A DNA stretch of 34,101 nt, taken from assembly GCA_947371645.1 (NCBI GenBank), contig CANBQJ010000014.1, forward strand, positions 1-34,101. The letters are read 5' to 3'. The notes below the pieces were generated by a model, which was not told where the DNA came from, made no database searches, and saw only the letters and a program-made list of their open reading frames with translations. How positions within the stretch are numbered: the first letter of the stretch is position 1; each line of letters opens with the position of its first letter. Below are positions 8,667 through 16,355 of the stretch, one piece after another. A program made the translations under genes and the position numbers. This DNA is from Burkholderiales bacterium. GTDB lineage: Bacteria; Pseudomonadota; Gammaproteobacteria; Burkholderiales; Burkholderiaceae.

Positions 8667-10109
8667 ATGTCAGCGATCACCCGTTCCGGCCAGGCTGTTC
8701 TCAGCGTGCTGGAAGCCATCCGCCGGGCCCTGTCGCCCCTCCTCAACCCGTTGCTCGACAGCCTGGGCGGCGCGCGCGTCACCCCGCAAAGCGCCGCGCA
8801 GATCGGCATGCGCAGCTTCGAGCAGCAGGCCGATGCCGTCATGAGCACAGCCCACACGCACCGCGCGCAAACGCTGGTCCGCAGTGCCCTGCTGGTGGTG
8901 GTGGCGCTGATCGTGTGGGCCTCACTGGCCAGGATCGACGAAGTGACCAAGGGCGATGCCAAGGTCATCCCCTCGCGCCAGCTGCAGGTGGTCCAGTCCT
9001 TTGATGGCGGCGTGGTCTCCGAGATCCTGGTGAAAGAAGGCCAGCTCGTGGAAGCCGGCCAGCTCTTGCTCAAGGTCGATGAGACCCGCGCGACCTCCGG
9101 GGTGCGCGAGAGCGCGGCGCAGTCCTTTGCGCTCACGGTCAAGCTGGCGCGGCTCAAGGCCCTGGCCGGTCTCAAGCCTTTCAGCCCGCCCGAGCCCACG
9201 CCAGGCAATGACGAAGAGCGGCGCATTGTCGAAGAGGAACGCCAGCTCTACGACGCCCGCCGCAACGAACTGCAGGCCATGCTCTCCATCAATGAGCAGC
9301 AACTGGCCCAGCGCGAGCAGGACCTGAGCGAGACCCAGGCCCGGCGTGAGTCTGCCGCCCGCAGCCTGGACCTGTCGCAACAGGAGCTGGGCAAGACGCG
9401 CCCCCTGCTGGCCACGGGCGCGGTCTCTGAAGTGGACGTGCTGCGCCTGGAGCGCGACGTGACCAAAGCCCGGGGCGACCGCGAACAAGCCACCGCCCAG
9501 ATCGCCCGGGCCAAGGCGTCCATCAGCGAAGCGCGCCGCAAGATCGAAGAGACCGAGCTGTCCTTCCGCAACGAGGCGCGCAAGGAACTGTCTGAAGTGC
9601 TGGGCCGCCTGAATGCCCTGACCGAAGGTGCCGTGGCCCTGACCGACAAGGTGAACAAGTCACAGGTCAAGTCACCGGTGCGCGGCCGCGTTCAGCGCCT
9701 GCTGGCCAATACCGTGGGGGGTGTCGTGAGCCCGGGTAAGGACATCGTCGAGATCGTGCCCCTGGACGACACCCTGGTGCTCGAAGCCAAGGTGCAGCCC
9801 CGCGACATCGCTTTCATCCATCCCGGCCAGGCGGCAACCGTCAAGCTGACGGCCTATGACTTCTCGATCTACGGCGGCCTGGACGCGGTGGTCGACAACA
9901 TCAGCCCGGACACCGTCACCGACGAGCGTGGCCAGAACACCTTCTATATGGTCCGCGTGCGCACCAAGAAGATCAACTTCTCGGACAAGATGCCCATCAT
10001 CCCGGGCATGACGGCCGAAGTCGACATCCTCACGGGCAAGAAGACCGTGATGTCCTACCTGCTCAAGCCTGTGCTCAAGGCCCACAGCTACGCGCTGCGT
10101 GAGCGTTGA
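8667..10109 (+). CDS. lapC: HlyD-family type I secretion adaptor (LapC type)
   Basis: A 480-residue periplasmic adaptor. It has a short cytoplasmic N-terminus, one transmembrane helix at about 70-88 (SALLVVVALIVWASLARI), then the HlyD barrel entry VIPSRQLQVVQSFDGGVV. A long helical hairpin rich in Glu, Arg and Gln follows at about 190-310, then the lipoyl/beta-barrel return with SPVRGRVQRLL and NTVGGVVSPG, ending in the C-terminal DILTGKKTVMSYLLKP typical of this family. GGAG stands eight bases before the ATG. It bridges the ABC transporter to the TolC-like channel. The gene is 27 bp behind lapB, so the two are co-transcribed. Confidence 0.92.
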   Translation: MSAITRSGQAVLSVLEAIRRALSPLLNPLLDSLGGARVTPQSAAQIGMRSFEQQADAVMSTAHTHRAQTLVRSALLVVVALIVWASLARIDEVTKGDAKVIPSRQLQVVQSFDGGVVSEILVKEGQLVEAGQLLLKVDETRATSGVRESAAQSFALTVKLARLKALAGLKPFSPPEPTPGNDEERRIVEEERQLYDARRNELQAMLSINEQQLAQREQDLSETQARRESAARSLDLSQQELGKTRPLLATGAVSEVDVLRLERDVTKARGDREQATAQIARAKASISEARRKIEETELSFRNEARKELSEVLGRLNALTEGAVALTDKVNKSQVKSPVRGRVQRLLANTVGGVVSPGKDIVEIVPLDDTLVLEAKVQPRDIAFIHPGQAATVKLTAYDFSIYGGLDAVVDNISPDTVTDERGQNTFYMVRVRTKKINFSDKMPIIPGMTAEVDILTGKKTVMSYLLKPVLKAHSYALRER

Positions 10110-10274
10110 GCCGCACAACCCGCGGCGTGCTCTGGCCGCATCGCTCTCACATTTGCCAGATTTATCAGCCTTGCGCGTGCCAGGGTTCACACCCGGTGGA
10201 CGCGAAGGGCTGGTCAATCGAAGGGCCTGAAACTAAGCTGAGTCAACTTCAAAACAGATCAGCACAGGCCCATC

Positions 10275-10808
10275 ATGAGCACCGATGTCATCCATTTTTT
10301 GCCCCACCCCAAGGACATTGGCGAAGCAGAACTGCTGGACATCAGCCACGATGCGCAGGTGGACCTGCAGCGTGATGAGCCCGACTACATCCGCGTGGAC
10401 ATCGAGCTGGCAGAGCCATTTTCCCTGGTCCAGGCCTGCGCCTTGCCCAACCACGCACCGGCTTCACGCCACTTCCTGACGCAGGCGCGAGAAGCAGGCC
10501 TGGACGCCGCCTACCACCCGGCGCGCTTTCTGGGCGCCATCGCGGTGTCAACCAACGACATGGTCGACGCGCAGCTGCGCATCCAGGGCAACCATTCCCA
10601 GCACCTGGCCATCGTGGCCCGGTCTGAACGTGGACTGGACACCGACTGCATCAACGAGGTGCTGTCCACCTTGTGCTTCGAGGTGCCCCCAGGCGTGGTG
10701 CTGCGTGACGCGCCCTCACCTGACCTGCGCATCATCTGGACGGACGAAACCGGCGCCACCGAATCGCAGCGCATCCCGGGCCAATTCGTGCACCTGGCTG
10801 CAGCCTGA
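10275..10808 (+). CDS. Hypothetical protein in the Lap cluster
   Basis: I do not recognise this 177-residue protein. It is acidic, has no signal peptide or membrane segment, and reads as a soluble mixed alpha/beta protein (starts MSTDVIHFLPHPKDIGEAEL, ends RIPGQFVHLAAA). A middle stretch around residues 85-125 is rich in polar residues and a hydrophobic DCINEVLSTLCF helix follows. GC and codon use match the neighbours, which supports a real gene. It stands 165 bp after lapC on the same strand, a gap large enough for its own promoter, and it converges with lapD with 16 bp between the stops. The location suggests a role with adhesin export or c-di-GMP control, but that is inference from position only. 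Confidence 0.7.
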   Translation: MSTDVIHFLPHPKDIGEAELLDISHDAQVDLQRDEPDYIRVDIELAEPFSLVQACALPNHAPASRHFLTQAREAGLDAAYHPARFLGAIAVSTNDMVDAQLRIQGNHSQHLAIVARSERGLDTDCINEVLSTLCFEVPPGVVLRDAPSPDLRIIWTDETGATESQRIPGQFVHLAAA

Positions 10809-10824
10809 AGCGCAAGCGCCTAGC

Positions 10825-12744
10825 TCAGGCGTCCAGCCGCACAGCAGGCCCGGTCCACCCGTCCACGCCAGCCTGCTTGAGCGCCGGGATGTCTGATGGG
10901 TCGGTCACACCTTCTGCCATCACCTGCAGGCCCAGGCCATGCAGCATGCCCACGGTGGCCGCCACGAAGGCTGCGCGGTTGGCGTCTGCGGCCACACCTT
11001 GCACCACCGAGGCATCAAGCTTGACGTAGTCCAGCCCTGCCTCGAACAGCAACTCGATGCGGGCCAGCTTCTCACCGGCGTGCTCCAGGCCCACGCGGGC
11101 GCCCAAGGGCCGCAGCTGCTTGCACAACTCCCGCACCTGCTCGAAGCGGTCGACGGCGGCCACCTCGGCCACCTCCAGCCAGAGCTGGCGGGCTTCGCGC
11201 GGCGACTGGGCCAGCAGCGCACGCAACCTTGGCACGAAGCCGCTGTCGGCCAACGAGGCCGGTGCCAGGTTGACGCCACGGTCCAGCCCATCCTGGGCGA
11301 TGGCCTGGAGCGCCATGCCCACGGCCTGCTCGTCGATGCGGCCAATCAGGCCCGTGCGCAAGGCCATGGGCAGCCACACCTGGGCCGCCTCGTACGCACC
11401 ACCCTCTTCCAGCTGAAGGCGCATGGGGCTTTCATGGTGGATCAACGCCATCTGGCGGTCCACCACCGGGAAGGCCACCAGCAGCAGGCGATGCCCTGCC
11501 AAGGCGGCGCTCAGGCGTTGGCGCCACGCGTCTTCACCCAGGGGCGTGGTGGCCACACGCGCATCTTCGGCGACTTCCACCGCGTAGCCCCCTCGGGCTT
11601 CCGCGCGCGCCAGGGCCGAATCGGCTGCGGCCAGCACCTGCTGCAGGCTCATGCCACGCTCCCAATGCACGGCACCGGTCACCACCTGCACAGGCACGGC
11701 CAGCTCGCCAAAGGTGCTGCGCAAGGCGTCCACAAAGCGGGCGGGCTCCGGCAGGCGCTGGTCGGCATCGGTCATGCACAAGGCGAAGTCACCGCCATTG
11801 AGCCGCCCCAGGGCCACTTCCGGATGGCCCTGCACCACCTCGCGCAAGGTCGTGGCCAGGCGCTGCAACAAGGCGTCGGTCATGCGGTGGCCCAGGACGC
11901 GGTTGATGCCGGCCAGGTCCACCAGGCGGATCAGGTAGACCACGCCAACGCCGGAGCCGGACTCGGCCTGCAAAGCAGCAGCCAGCTGCACCATGAAATG
12001 CCGCCGGTGCGACAGGCCGGTGAGCACATCGCAGTGGGCCTGCTGACGCAGGTGCTCCACTTGCGAAGCCTGCTCGTCAAACACGCTTTTGAGGCGGGTG
12101 ACCACGGCATTCATGGCCTGGCTCAAGGCCGCCAGTTCGGGCACGGCCGGCTCGCGCACGGTGAGGAATCGGCGCTCCATCAGCGCCTTGGCCTGGGCCA
12201 CGGTGGCATCCAGCGGCGCACGGATGCGGCGCACGCCAGCCGCCGCCACCAGGCTGGCCAGCACACCCAGCACAGCCAGCCAGCCGGCCGTCTTGATGCA
12301 GCCCTGCCACAGCTGGGCATGCGCAAATCCGGACTGGCTCATCACCTCCACGGCACCCAGGGCTCGCCAGCCATCTGAAACCTGGGCGACGCCCACCTGA
12401 GACTCGACCGGCACCAGTTCATAAAACCAGCGAGGGGGCGCGTCGTCCATCGCGGCACTGGAAGCCTCGCGCGACACGACCGCGCGCCCACCCGCATCCT
12501 TGAGGGTGATGCGCTGGTAAAAGCCGGTGTCGAACATGGCCGACACGGCCAGCTCCATCGCCGGCAGGTCGCCCTTTTGCTGGGACAAGGTCAAGGCCAG
12601 CGACTGCGCGTTGTCGGCATTCTTCAGCCGCAGTTGCGTTTCCAGGTAGCTGCGTGCCGACACGATCCACACCCCGAAGCTGCCCGCAAAGGCCAGCACC
12701 AGGGTGACGAGGATCAGCAACCAGATCTGACGTATCAAGGACAT
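10825..12744 (-). CDS. lapD: LapD-type c-di-GMP receptor (degenerate GGDEF and EAL)
   Basis: A 639-residue inner-membrane protein. Transmembrane helix at about 7-29, periplasmic LapD/MoxY-type domain 30-150, second helix 152-172, HAMP linker to about 225, GGDEF-like domain 235-395 and EAL-like domain 405-639. The GGDEF site reads NGGDF (316-320), and the EAL site reads HESP (437-440). Both are therefore probably inactive and used for binding, as known for LapD of Pseudomonas fluorescens. When c-di-GMP is bound, LapD sequesters the protease LapG through its periplasmic domain. Trp126 in a DGWR loop sits where the LapG-contacting Trp of LapD is expected. The start at 12744 (MSLIRQIWLL) fits the family and has an AAAGG-like site upstream; the open frame up to 12858 overlaps lapG. 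lapG is 22 bp upstream. Confidence 0.88.
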   Translation of the reverse strand: MSLIRQIWLLILVTLVLAFAGSFGVWIVSARSYLETQLRLKNADNAQSLALTLSQQKGDLPAMELAVSAMFDTGFYQRITLKDAGGRAVVSREASSAAMDDAPPRWFYELVPVESQVGVAQVSDGWRALGAVEVMSQSGFAHAQLWQGCIKTAGWLAVLGVLASLVAAAGVRRIRAPLDATVAQAKALMERRFLTVREPAVPELAALSQAMNAVVTRLKSVFDEQASQVEHLRQQAHCDVLTGLSHRRHFMVQLAAALQAESGSGVGVVYLIRLVDLAGINRVLGHRMTDALLQRLATTLREVVQGHPEVALGRLNGGDFALCMTDADQRLPEPARFVDALRSTFGELAVPVQVVTGAVHWERGMSLQQVLAAADSALARAEARGGYAVEVAEDARVATTPLGEDAWRQRLSAALAGHRLLLVAFPVVDRQMALIHHESPMRLQLEEGGAYEAAQVWLPMALRTGLIGRIDEQAVGMALQAIAQDGLDRGVNLAPASLADSGFVPRLRALLAQSPREARQLWLEVAEVAAVDRFEQVRELCKQLRPLGARVGLEHAGEKLARIELLFEAGLDYVKLDASVVQGVAADANRAAFVAATVGMLHGLGLQVMAEGVTDPSDIPALKQAGVDGWTGPAVRLDA

Positions 12745-12766
12745 GCGCAACACACCTTTCGTGGCC

Positions 12767-13438
12767 TCACCACCAGCCCTCGGCCTTTGCCTTGGCAAAC
12801 ACCTCGCGCCATTTTGACAAGCGGGCAGCGGGGTCGCCAGCACTGGCCCCTGCAACACCCTGCCACAAACCTTCGGCGTTGAAACTGAACACGGGCGCCA
12901 GATCAGGCCGGCGCGACGCCTCCCGGATTTCAGGCACCAGGTTGTCCAGGATCAGCGGCTCGGCACTGGGGTAGGGGTAATAGGCCAACACCATGTGTGC
13001 CTGAATGCCGCCACCCACCTGAGCACGAACATAGACCAGACGCATCTTGGCACTGGGCACACCCGCGGCAATCAGGGAAAAATACTTGCCAATCGCATAG
13101 TCTTCGCAATCGCCCTGGCCTTTGCTCAGGGTTTCCAGCGGCGAAGACCAGTAGTCCACCACGCCCCAGACTTCCATGTCGTCGCGGTACAGCACGCGCT
13201 GATTGAAAAAATCGTTGATGACATCCAGTCTTGCGGACTCGGGCTGGCGGGCGGCCTCGGTGATGTCCTGCATCAAGGCCTGGGCGCGGGCAACAGTGGC
13301 GGGCCCCATGCGCTGAGCCGACGCCAGGACACGGGCGCCATCGAAGGCGCGGCCCGTCTGGGTCACCAGCACGAGGGCAAGACAAACGCTGGTCAGGACC
13401 CCCGACAACAAGAGGCGGCGCCACCTGCCCCAGCCCAT
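12767..13438 (-). CDS. lapG: LapG-type periplasmic cysteine protease (BTLCP family)
   Basis: A 223-residue bacterial transglutaminase-like cysteine proteinase. An N-terminal hydrophobic segment (residues 9-27, after Arg-rich MGWGRWRR) exports it to the periplasm. The catalytic triad is visible: Cys111 in GDCEDYA, His148 in QAHMVLAY and Asp165 in LILDN. The acidic DCED also matches the calcium site known in LapG. LapG cuts the N-terminal retention module of LapA-like adhesins and so frees the biofilm adhesin from the cell surface; LapD blocks it at high c-di-GMP. The frame is open upstream to 13888, but the chosen ATG gives the usual family length and an N-terminal signal anchor. No strong ribosome binding site is visible, so the start is somewhat uncertain. 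lapD follows after 22 bp. Confidence 0.9.
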   Translation of the reverse strand: MGWGRWRRLLLSGVLTSVCLALVLVTQTGRAFDGARVLASAQRMGPATVARAQALMQDITEAARQPESARLDVINDFFNQRVLYRDDMEVWGVVDYWSSPLETLSKGQGDCEDYAIGKYFSLIAAGVPSAKMRLVYVRAQVGGGIQAHMVLAYYPYPSAEPLILDNLVPEIREASRRPDLAPVFSFNAEGLWQGVAGASAGDPAARLSKWREVFAKAKAEGWW

Positions 13439-13773
13439 TTTTGCCCCGGTGCCAGCCCATGGCCCCCGCGCCCCCTGCTCGCGTCCGGCAGACGGCGTGG
13501 AGGGTATGGGTGGTGCGCCAGTGACGGGCACAGGAGATTCGAGCTGCAAGGGCACATCAGGAATTCGGCAACGGCGCCCCAAACTTGATCGCTTGCACCG
13601 CCGCGCAACACCCAATGCCAATTCGCCACGGCACCCCGCACTTGCCTGGGAAGGGCTCGGTTCAATTGGTGCCAAAATGTACCGATAACCATTTGGTGTT
13701 GCGCCCGGAACCCGTCCGGGTAGCCATGGCTGCGCCACCCAAATCCATCCCACACTTCGGCACGAGGCACACG
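13439..13773. other. Divergent intergenic region between lapG and lapE
   Basis: This 335-bp stretch separates the lapG start (minus strand) from the TolC-like gene (plus strand) and must carry promoters for both. I see no convincing sigma-70 pair. Near the plus-strand gene there is an AT-richer patch (about 13660-13700) with TTGGTGCCAA, a small palindrome, followed by a GATAAC -10-like hexamer, but this is weak. Frames are open across much of it in both directions. The codons there are unlike the neighbouring genes, with many Pro, His and Cys, so I regard it as non-coding. Confidence 0.5.
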
Positions 13774-15639
13774 GTGAAAAGAAGCATTGCGTTGACCCAC
13801 AAACTGTCTTTGATTGCCCTGGGCTGCATGTGCGCAGCTTTGGCCCATGCCCAGTCTGTGGCACCCGGCAGTGTTGCGGAAGCGGCACAAAAGGCCATCA
13901 ACAACAACCCCGACGTCACGGCCCGCCTCAATGCCGTCCGCGCGGCGGCCAACGAAACCGACGTGGCCAAGGGCGGCTTTCGCCCCCGCGTCGACCTCAG
14001 CGGCGAACTGGGCCGCACCAGTGACCGGCTCACCAACCGCAGCCCGCAGTCCGACAGCTATGGCACCACGGGCCTGGCCCTGAGCGCCAACCAGGTGCTG
14101 TGGGACGGCTCGTCGACCCGCAAGGAAGTCGAGCGCCTGGGGCACGCGCGCCTGACCCGCTACTTCGAGTTCCTCTCTGCCACCGAAGACACCGCCCTGG
14201 AAGCCGTCCGCGCCCACATCGACGTGCAGCGTTTCCGCAAGCTGGTGTCCCTGGCCGAAGACAACTACGTTCAGCACAAGTACGCCTTCGACCAGCTCCA
14301 GTCCAAGTTCAAGGCCGGCGTGGGCCGTGGCGTGGACAGCGAGCAGGCCAATGCCCGCCTGGCCCTGGCCGAGTCCAACCTGACCACCGAAGTGGCCAAC
14401 CTGCATGACGTCAGCGCCCGCTACCTGCGCGTGGTGGGCGATGCCCCCGCCGGCAAGCTGAGCCCGGCCACGGGGCTGGACCGCGGCCTGGGCGGCAGCA
14501 ATGCCGAGGCGGTGAACCAGGCGCTGGCTCGCCATGCCTCCATCTCTGCCGCCGTCGAAAACATGCGTGCCGTGCAGGCACAAACCACCACACAAGAGAG
14601 CGCCTACCAGCCCAAGGTGGAAGCCCGTGTGCGCTCCGGCCTGGGCCACAACTTCGATGGCGTGCAATCGCAAAAGCGCGACACCACGGCCCAGTTGGTG
14701 CTGAACTGGAACCTCTACAACGGCGGCTCCGACCAGGCCCGCGTGCACCAGTACGCTGACCTGATCAACCAGGCCGCCGACCAGCGTGACAAGGCCTGCC
14801 GCGATGTGCGCCAGACCGCGGCCATCGCCTTCAACGACATCAAGAAGCTCAAGGACCAGATGGGCGCACTGGAGCGCAACGTCCAGGCCATCGAAAAGGC
14901 CCGCGATGCCTACCGACAGCAGTTCGACATCGGTCAGCGCAGCCTGCTGGACCTGCTGAACTCTGAAAACGAGCTCTACACCGCCCGCCGGGCCTACGCC
15001 AACGCCGAATCCGACCTGCAACTGGCTTACGCCCGCACCCAGGCTGCCAAGCATGGCCTGATCAGCAACCTGGGCCTGAGCCGCACCGACGACGGCAGCG
15101 CCGAAGAAGCCAAGGGCTGGCAAGCCGGCAGCGACGCCGCCCTGCGCTGCCCGGTGACCACAGTGGACGCCAACAGCACCAGCAAGGACGAGCTGGATGC
15201 CCGCGCGCGCAAGATGGCCGGCCCCGCTGCGGTGACCACCCCGGTGGCCGCGTCCGCCCTGGTGGCCACGGCCACGCCGGCTGCAGAGCCCCAAGCCGAC
15301 GCCGTCGCCGCCGCCACGGTGGCCCAGCGCCTGCGTGACTGGGCTGCCGCCTGGATGTCCAAGGACGTCGACCGCTACTTCACCTTCTACGCGAAGGACT
15401 TTGCGCCCGCCCGCAGCAACTCGGCGAAGTGGATCCAGGAGCGTCGCCGTCTGGTGAGCAAGCCTGGCCCCATCGACGTCAAGCTGGGCGAAGCCACCTC
15501 CGTGCCCAAGGGCAGCGCGGTGGAAACCAGCTTCACCCAGATCTACACCTCGGCCAACTTCAAGGACAAGACCAAGAAGCTGCTGACCTGGCGTTTCGTC
15601 AATGGCGAGTGGGTGATCGTCAAGGAAAGCAACCGCTGA
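13774..15639 (+). CDS. lapE: TolC-family outer membrane channel (LapE type) with C-terminal NTF2/SnoaL-like domain
   Basis: A 621-residue protein. Starting at the GTG codon it has a classic signal peptide (KRS, hydrophobic core, AALAHA before QS, cleavage near 26). GAGG lies about nine bases before this GTG. Residues 30-440 are a TolC/LapE channel: SVAEAAQKAINNNPDV repeats, a DGSSTRKEVE segment, and the second half NWNLYNGGSDQARVHQ...FDIGQRSLLDLLNSENEL, the usual TolC signature. After an Ala/Pro/Thr-rich linker (about 475-515) comes a roughly 105-residue domain (VAQRLRDWAAAWMSKDVDRYFTFYA...WRFVNGEWVIVKESN) resembling the NTF2/SnoaL-like domains found at the C-terminus of some cell-envelope proteins. 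This would face the periplasm or be cleaved. The fusion is unusual for TolC proteins. An upstream ATG at 13726 is a less likely start. Confidence 0.88.
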   Translation: MKRSIALTHKLSLIALGCMCAALAHAQSVAPGSVAEAAQKAINNNPDVTARLNAVRAAANETDVAKGGFRPRVDLSGELGRTSDRLTNRSPQSDSYGTTGLALSANQVLWDGSSTRKEVERLGHARLTRYFEFLSATEDTALEAVRAHIDVQRFRKLVSLAEDNYVQHKYAFDQLQSKFKAGVGRGVDSEQANARLALAESNLTTEVANLHDVSARYLRVVGDAPAGKLSPATGLDRGLGGSNAEAVNQALARHASISAAVENMRAVQAQTTTQESAYQPKVEARVRSGLGHNFDGVQSQKRDTTAQLVLNWNLYNGGSDQARVHQYADLINQAADQRDKACRDVRQTAAIAFNDIKKLKDQMGALERNVQAIEKARDAYRQQFDIGQRSLLDLLNSENELYTARRAYANAESDLQLAYARTQAAKHGLISNLGLSRTDDGSAEEAKGWQAGSDAALRCPVTTVDANSTSKDELDARARKMAGPAAVTTPVAASALVATATPAAEPQADAVAAATVAQRLRDWAAAWMSKDVDRYFTFYAKDFAPARSNSAKWIQERRRLVSKPGPIDVKLGEATSVPKGSAVETSFTQIYTSANFKDKTKKLLTWRFVNGEWVIVKESNR

Positions 15640-15702
15640 TCGGCATCGGCCGAAAGGTCACCGGCCGGTCACCTGCTGCCGCCCGCTGACCACCCCACCG
15701 AC

Positions 15703-15728
15703 AGCCCGGCCTGCGTGCCGGGCTTTTT
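15703..15728 (+). terminator. Intrinsic terminator of the TolC-like gene
   Basis: A perfect 8-bp stem AGCCCGGC / GCCGGGCT with a six-base loop (CTGCGT) is followed by TTTTT including the last stem base. It stands 63 bp after the stop codon of the TolC-family gene and before the convergent YvlD-type gene. This is the clearest rho-independent terminator in the window. Confidence 0.85.
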
Positions 15729-15775
15729 CATGGCCGCACCGCACCGCATCTCACATGGCCAAGGCCATGTGGCAC

Positions 15776-16168
15776 TCAGATCCAGGTGCCTGATGACGGC
15801 AGCCGGATGATGTCGCCAGCGCCTGCGCCAGGGTGAATGAAGCTGCCGATGAACATGCTCAGCAGCGCAATGAAGATGCTGGCCATGAAGGCCGTGCCGA
15901 AGCTGGACACCTTGAAACCCCTGACCCACATCGACACCAGCATGATCATCAAGGCGTTGATGACCAGCAGGAAGAGCCCAAAGCTCAACACCGTGAGGGG
16001 AAAGGTCAGGAAGACCAGCACAGGCTTGACGATGGCATTGGCAAAGCCCAGCAGCAGCGCCGACACCCACAGCGACGAGCCGTCTTCAAAGCGGATGCCG
16101 GTGAAGATCCTGGATGCGGCCCACAAAGACAAGGCCGTGACGGCCCAGTGCAGCAAAAAGGTGGTCAT
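15776..16168 (-). CDS. YvlD / phage holin family IV-like membrane protein
   Basis: A 130-residue, very hydrophobic protein with four predicted membrane segments, roughly residues 3-20, 30-50, 53-78 and 88-112. The pattern LLHWAVTALSLWAA, LLGFANAIVKPVLVFLTFPLTVLSFGLFLLVINALMIML is typical of the PF04020 family (YvlD, mycobacterial four-TM holin family). In spite of the family name these genes are widespread on bacterial chromosomes and there is no phage context here. Function is unknown, with links to envelope stress in other bacteria. It lies downstream of tRNA-Ser, separated from it by a terminator hairpin, and converges with the TolC-family gene. Confidence 0.85.
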   Translation of the reverse strand: MTTFLLHWAVTALSLWAASRIFTGIRFEDGSSLWVSALLLGFANAIVKPVLVFLTFPLTVLSFGLFLLVINALMIMLVSMWVRGFKVSSFGTAFMASIFIALLSMFIGSFIHPGAGAGDIIRLPSSGTWI

Positions 16169-16180
16169 GAATGTGGCCTG

Positions 16181-16219
16181 AAAAGCAAAAAGCCCCGAGT
16201 GAAAGGCTCACTCAGGGCT
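16181..16219 (-). terminator. Terminator hairpin of tRNA-Ser
   Basis: Read on the minus strand, an almost perfect 12-bp stem (AGCCCTGAGTGA / TCACTCGGGGCT, one mismatch, five-base loop) is followed by TTTTGCTTTT. It begins 7 bp after the CCA end of the tRNA gene, so it ends the tRNA transcript before the YvlD-type gene. Confidence 0.8.
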
Positions 16220-16225
16220 GATATT

Positions 16226-16316
<91 letters not shown>

Positions 16317-16327
16317 GTAAGCCCGCT

Positions 16328-16355
16328 ATTGTAGCAAGCTTCTGAACAACTTCAG
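16328..16355 (-). promoter_or_regulatory. Putative sigma-70 promoter of tRNA-Ser
   Basis: On the minus strand a TACAAT -10 box (five of six matches) stands 11 bases before the mature tRNA 5' end. A CTGAAG -35-like hexamer lies 16 bases further upstream, overlapping the stop codon of the binding-protein gene. The -10 is convincing and the -35 weak. A GC-rich AGCGGGC follows the -10, like the discriminators of stringently controlled stable-RNA promoters. Confidence 0.55.

Noticed and set aside
12745..12858. Longer N-terminus of LapD
   Set aside because: It overlaps the lapG 3' end and is not membrane- or signal-like; MSLIRQIWLL is the usual LapD start.
13393..15294. A 633-residue open frame on the minus strand
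   Set aside because: It runs antisense to the TolC-family gene and into the lapG 5' end, with low-complexity Gly/Ala/Val/Leu composition. It is a frame shadow.
15776..16168. Phage origin suggested by the holin family name
   Set aside because: The protein is of the chromosomal YvlD type; no lysin, tail, integrase or attachment site is nearby, even though a tRNA gene is close.
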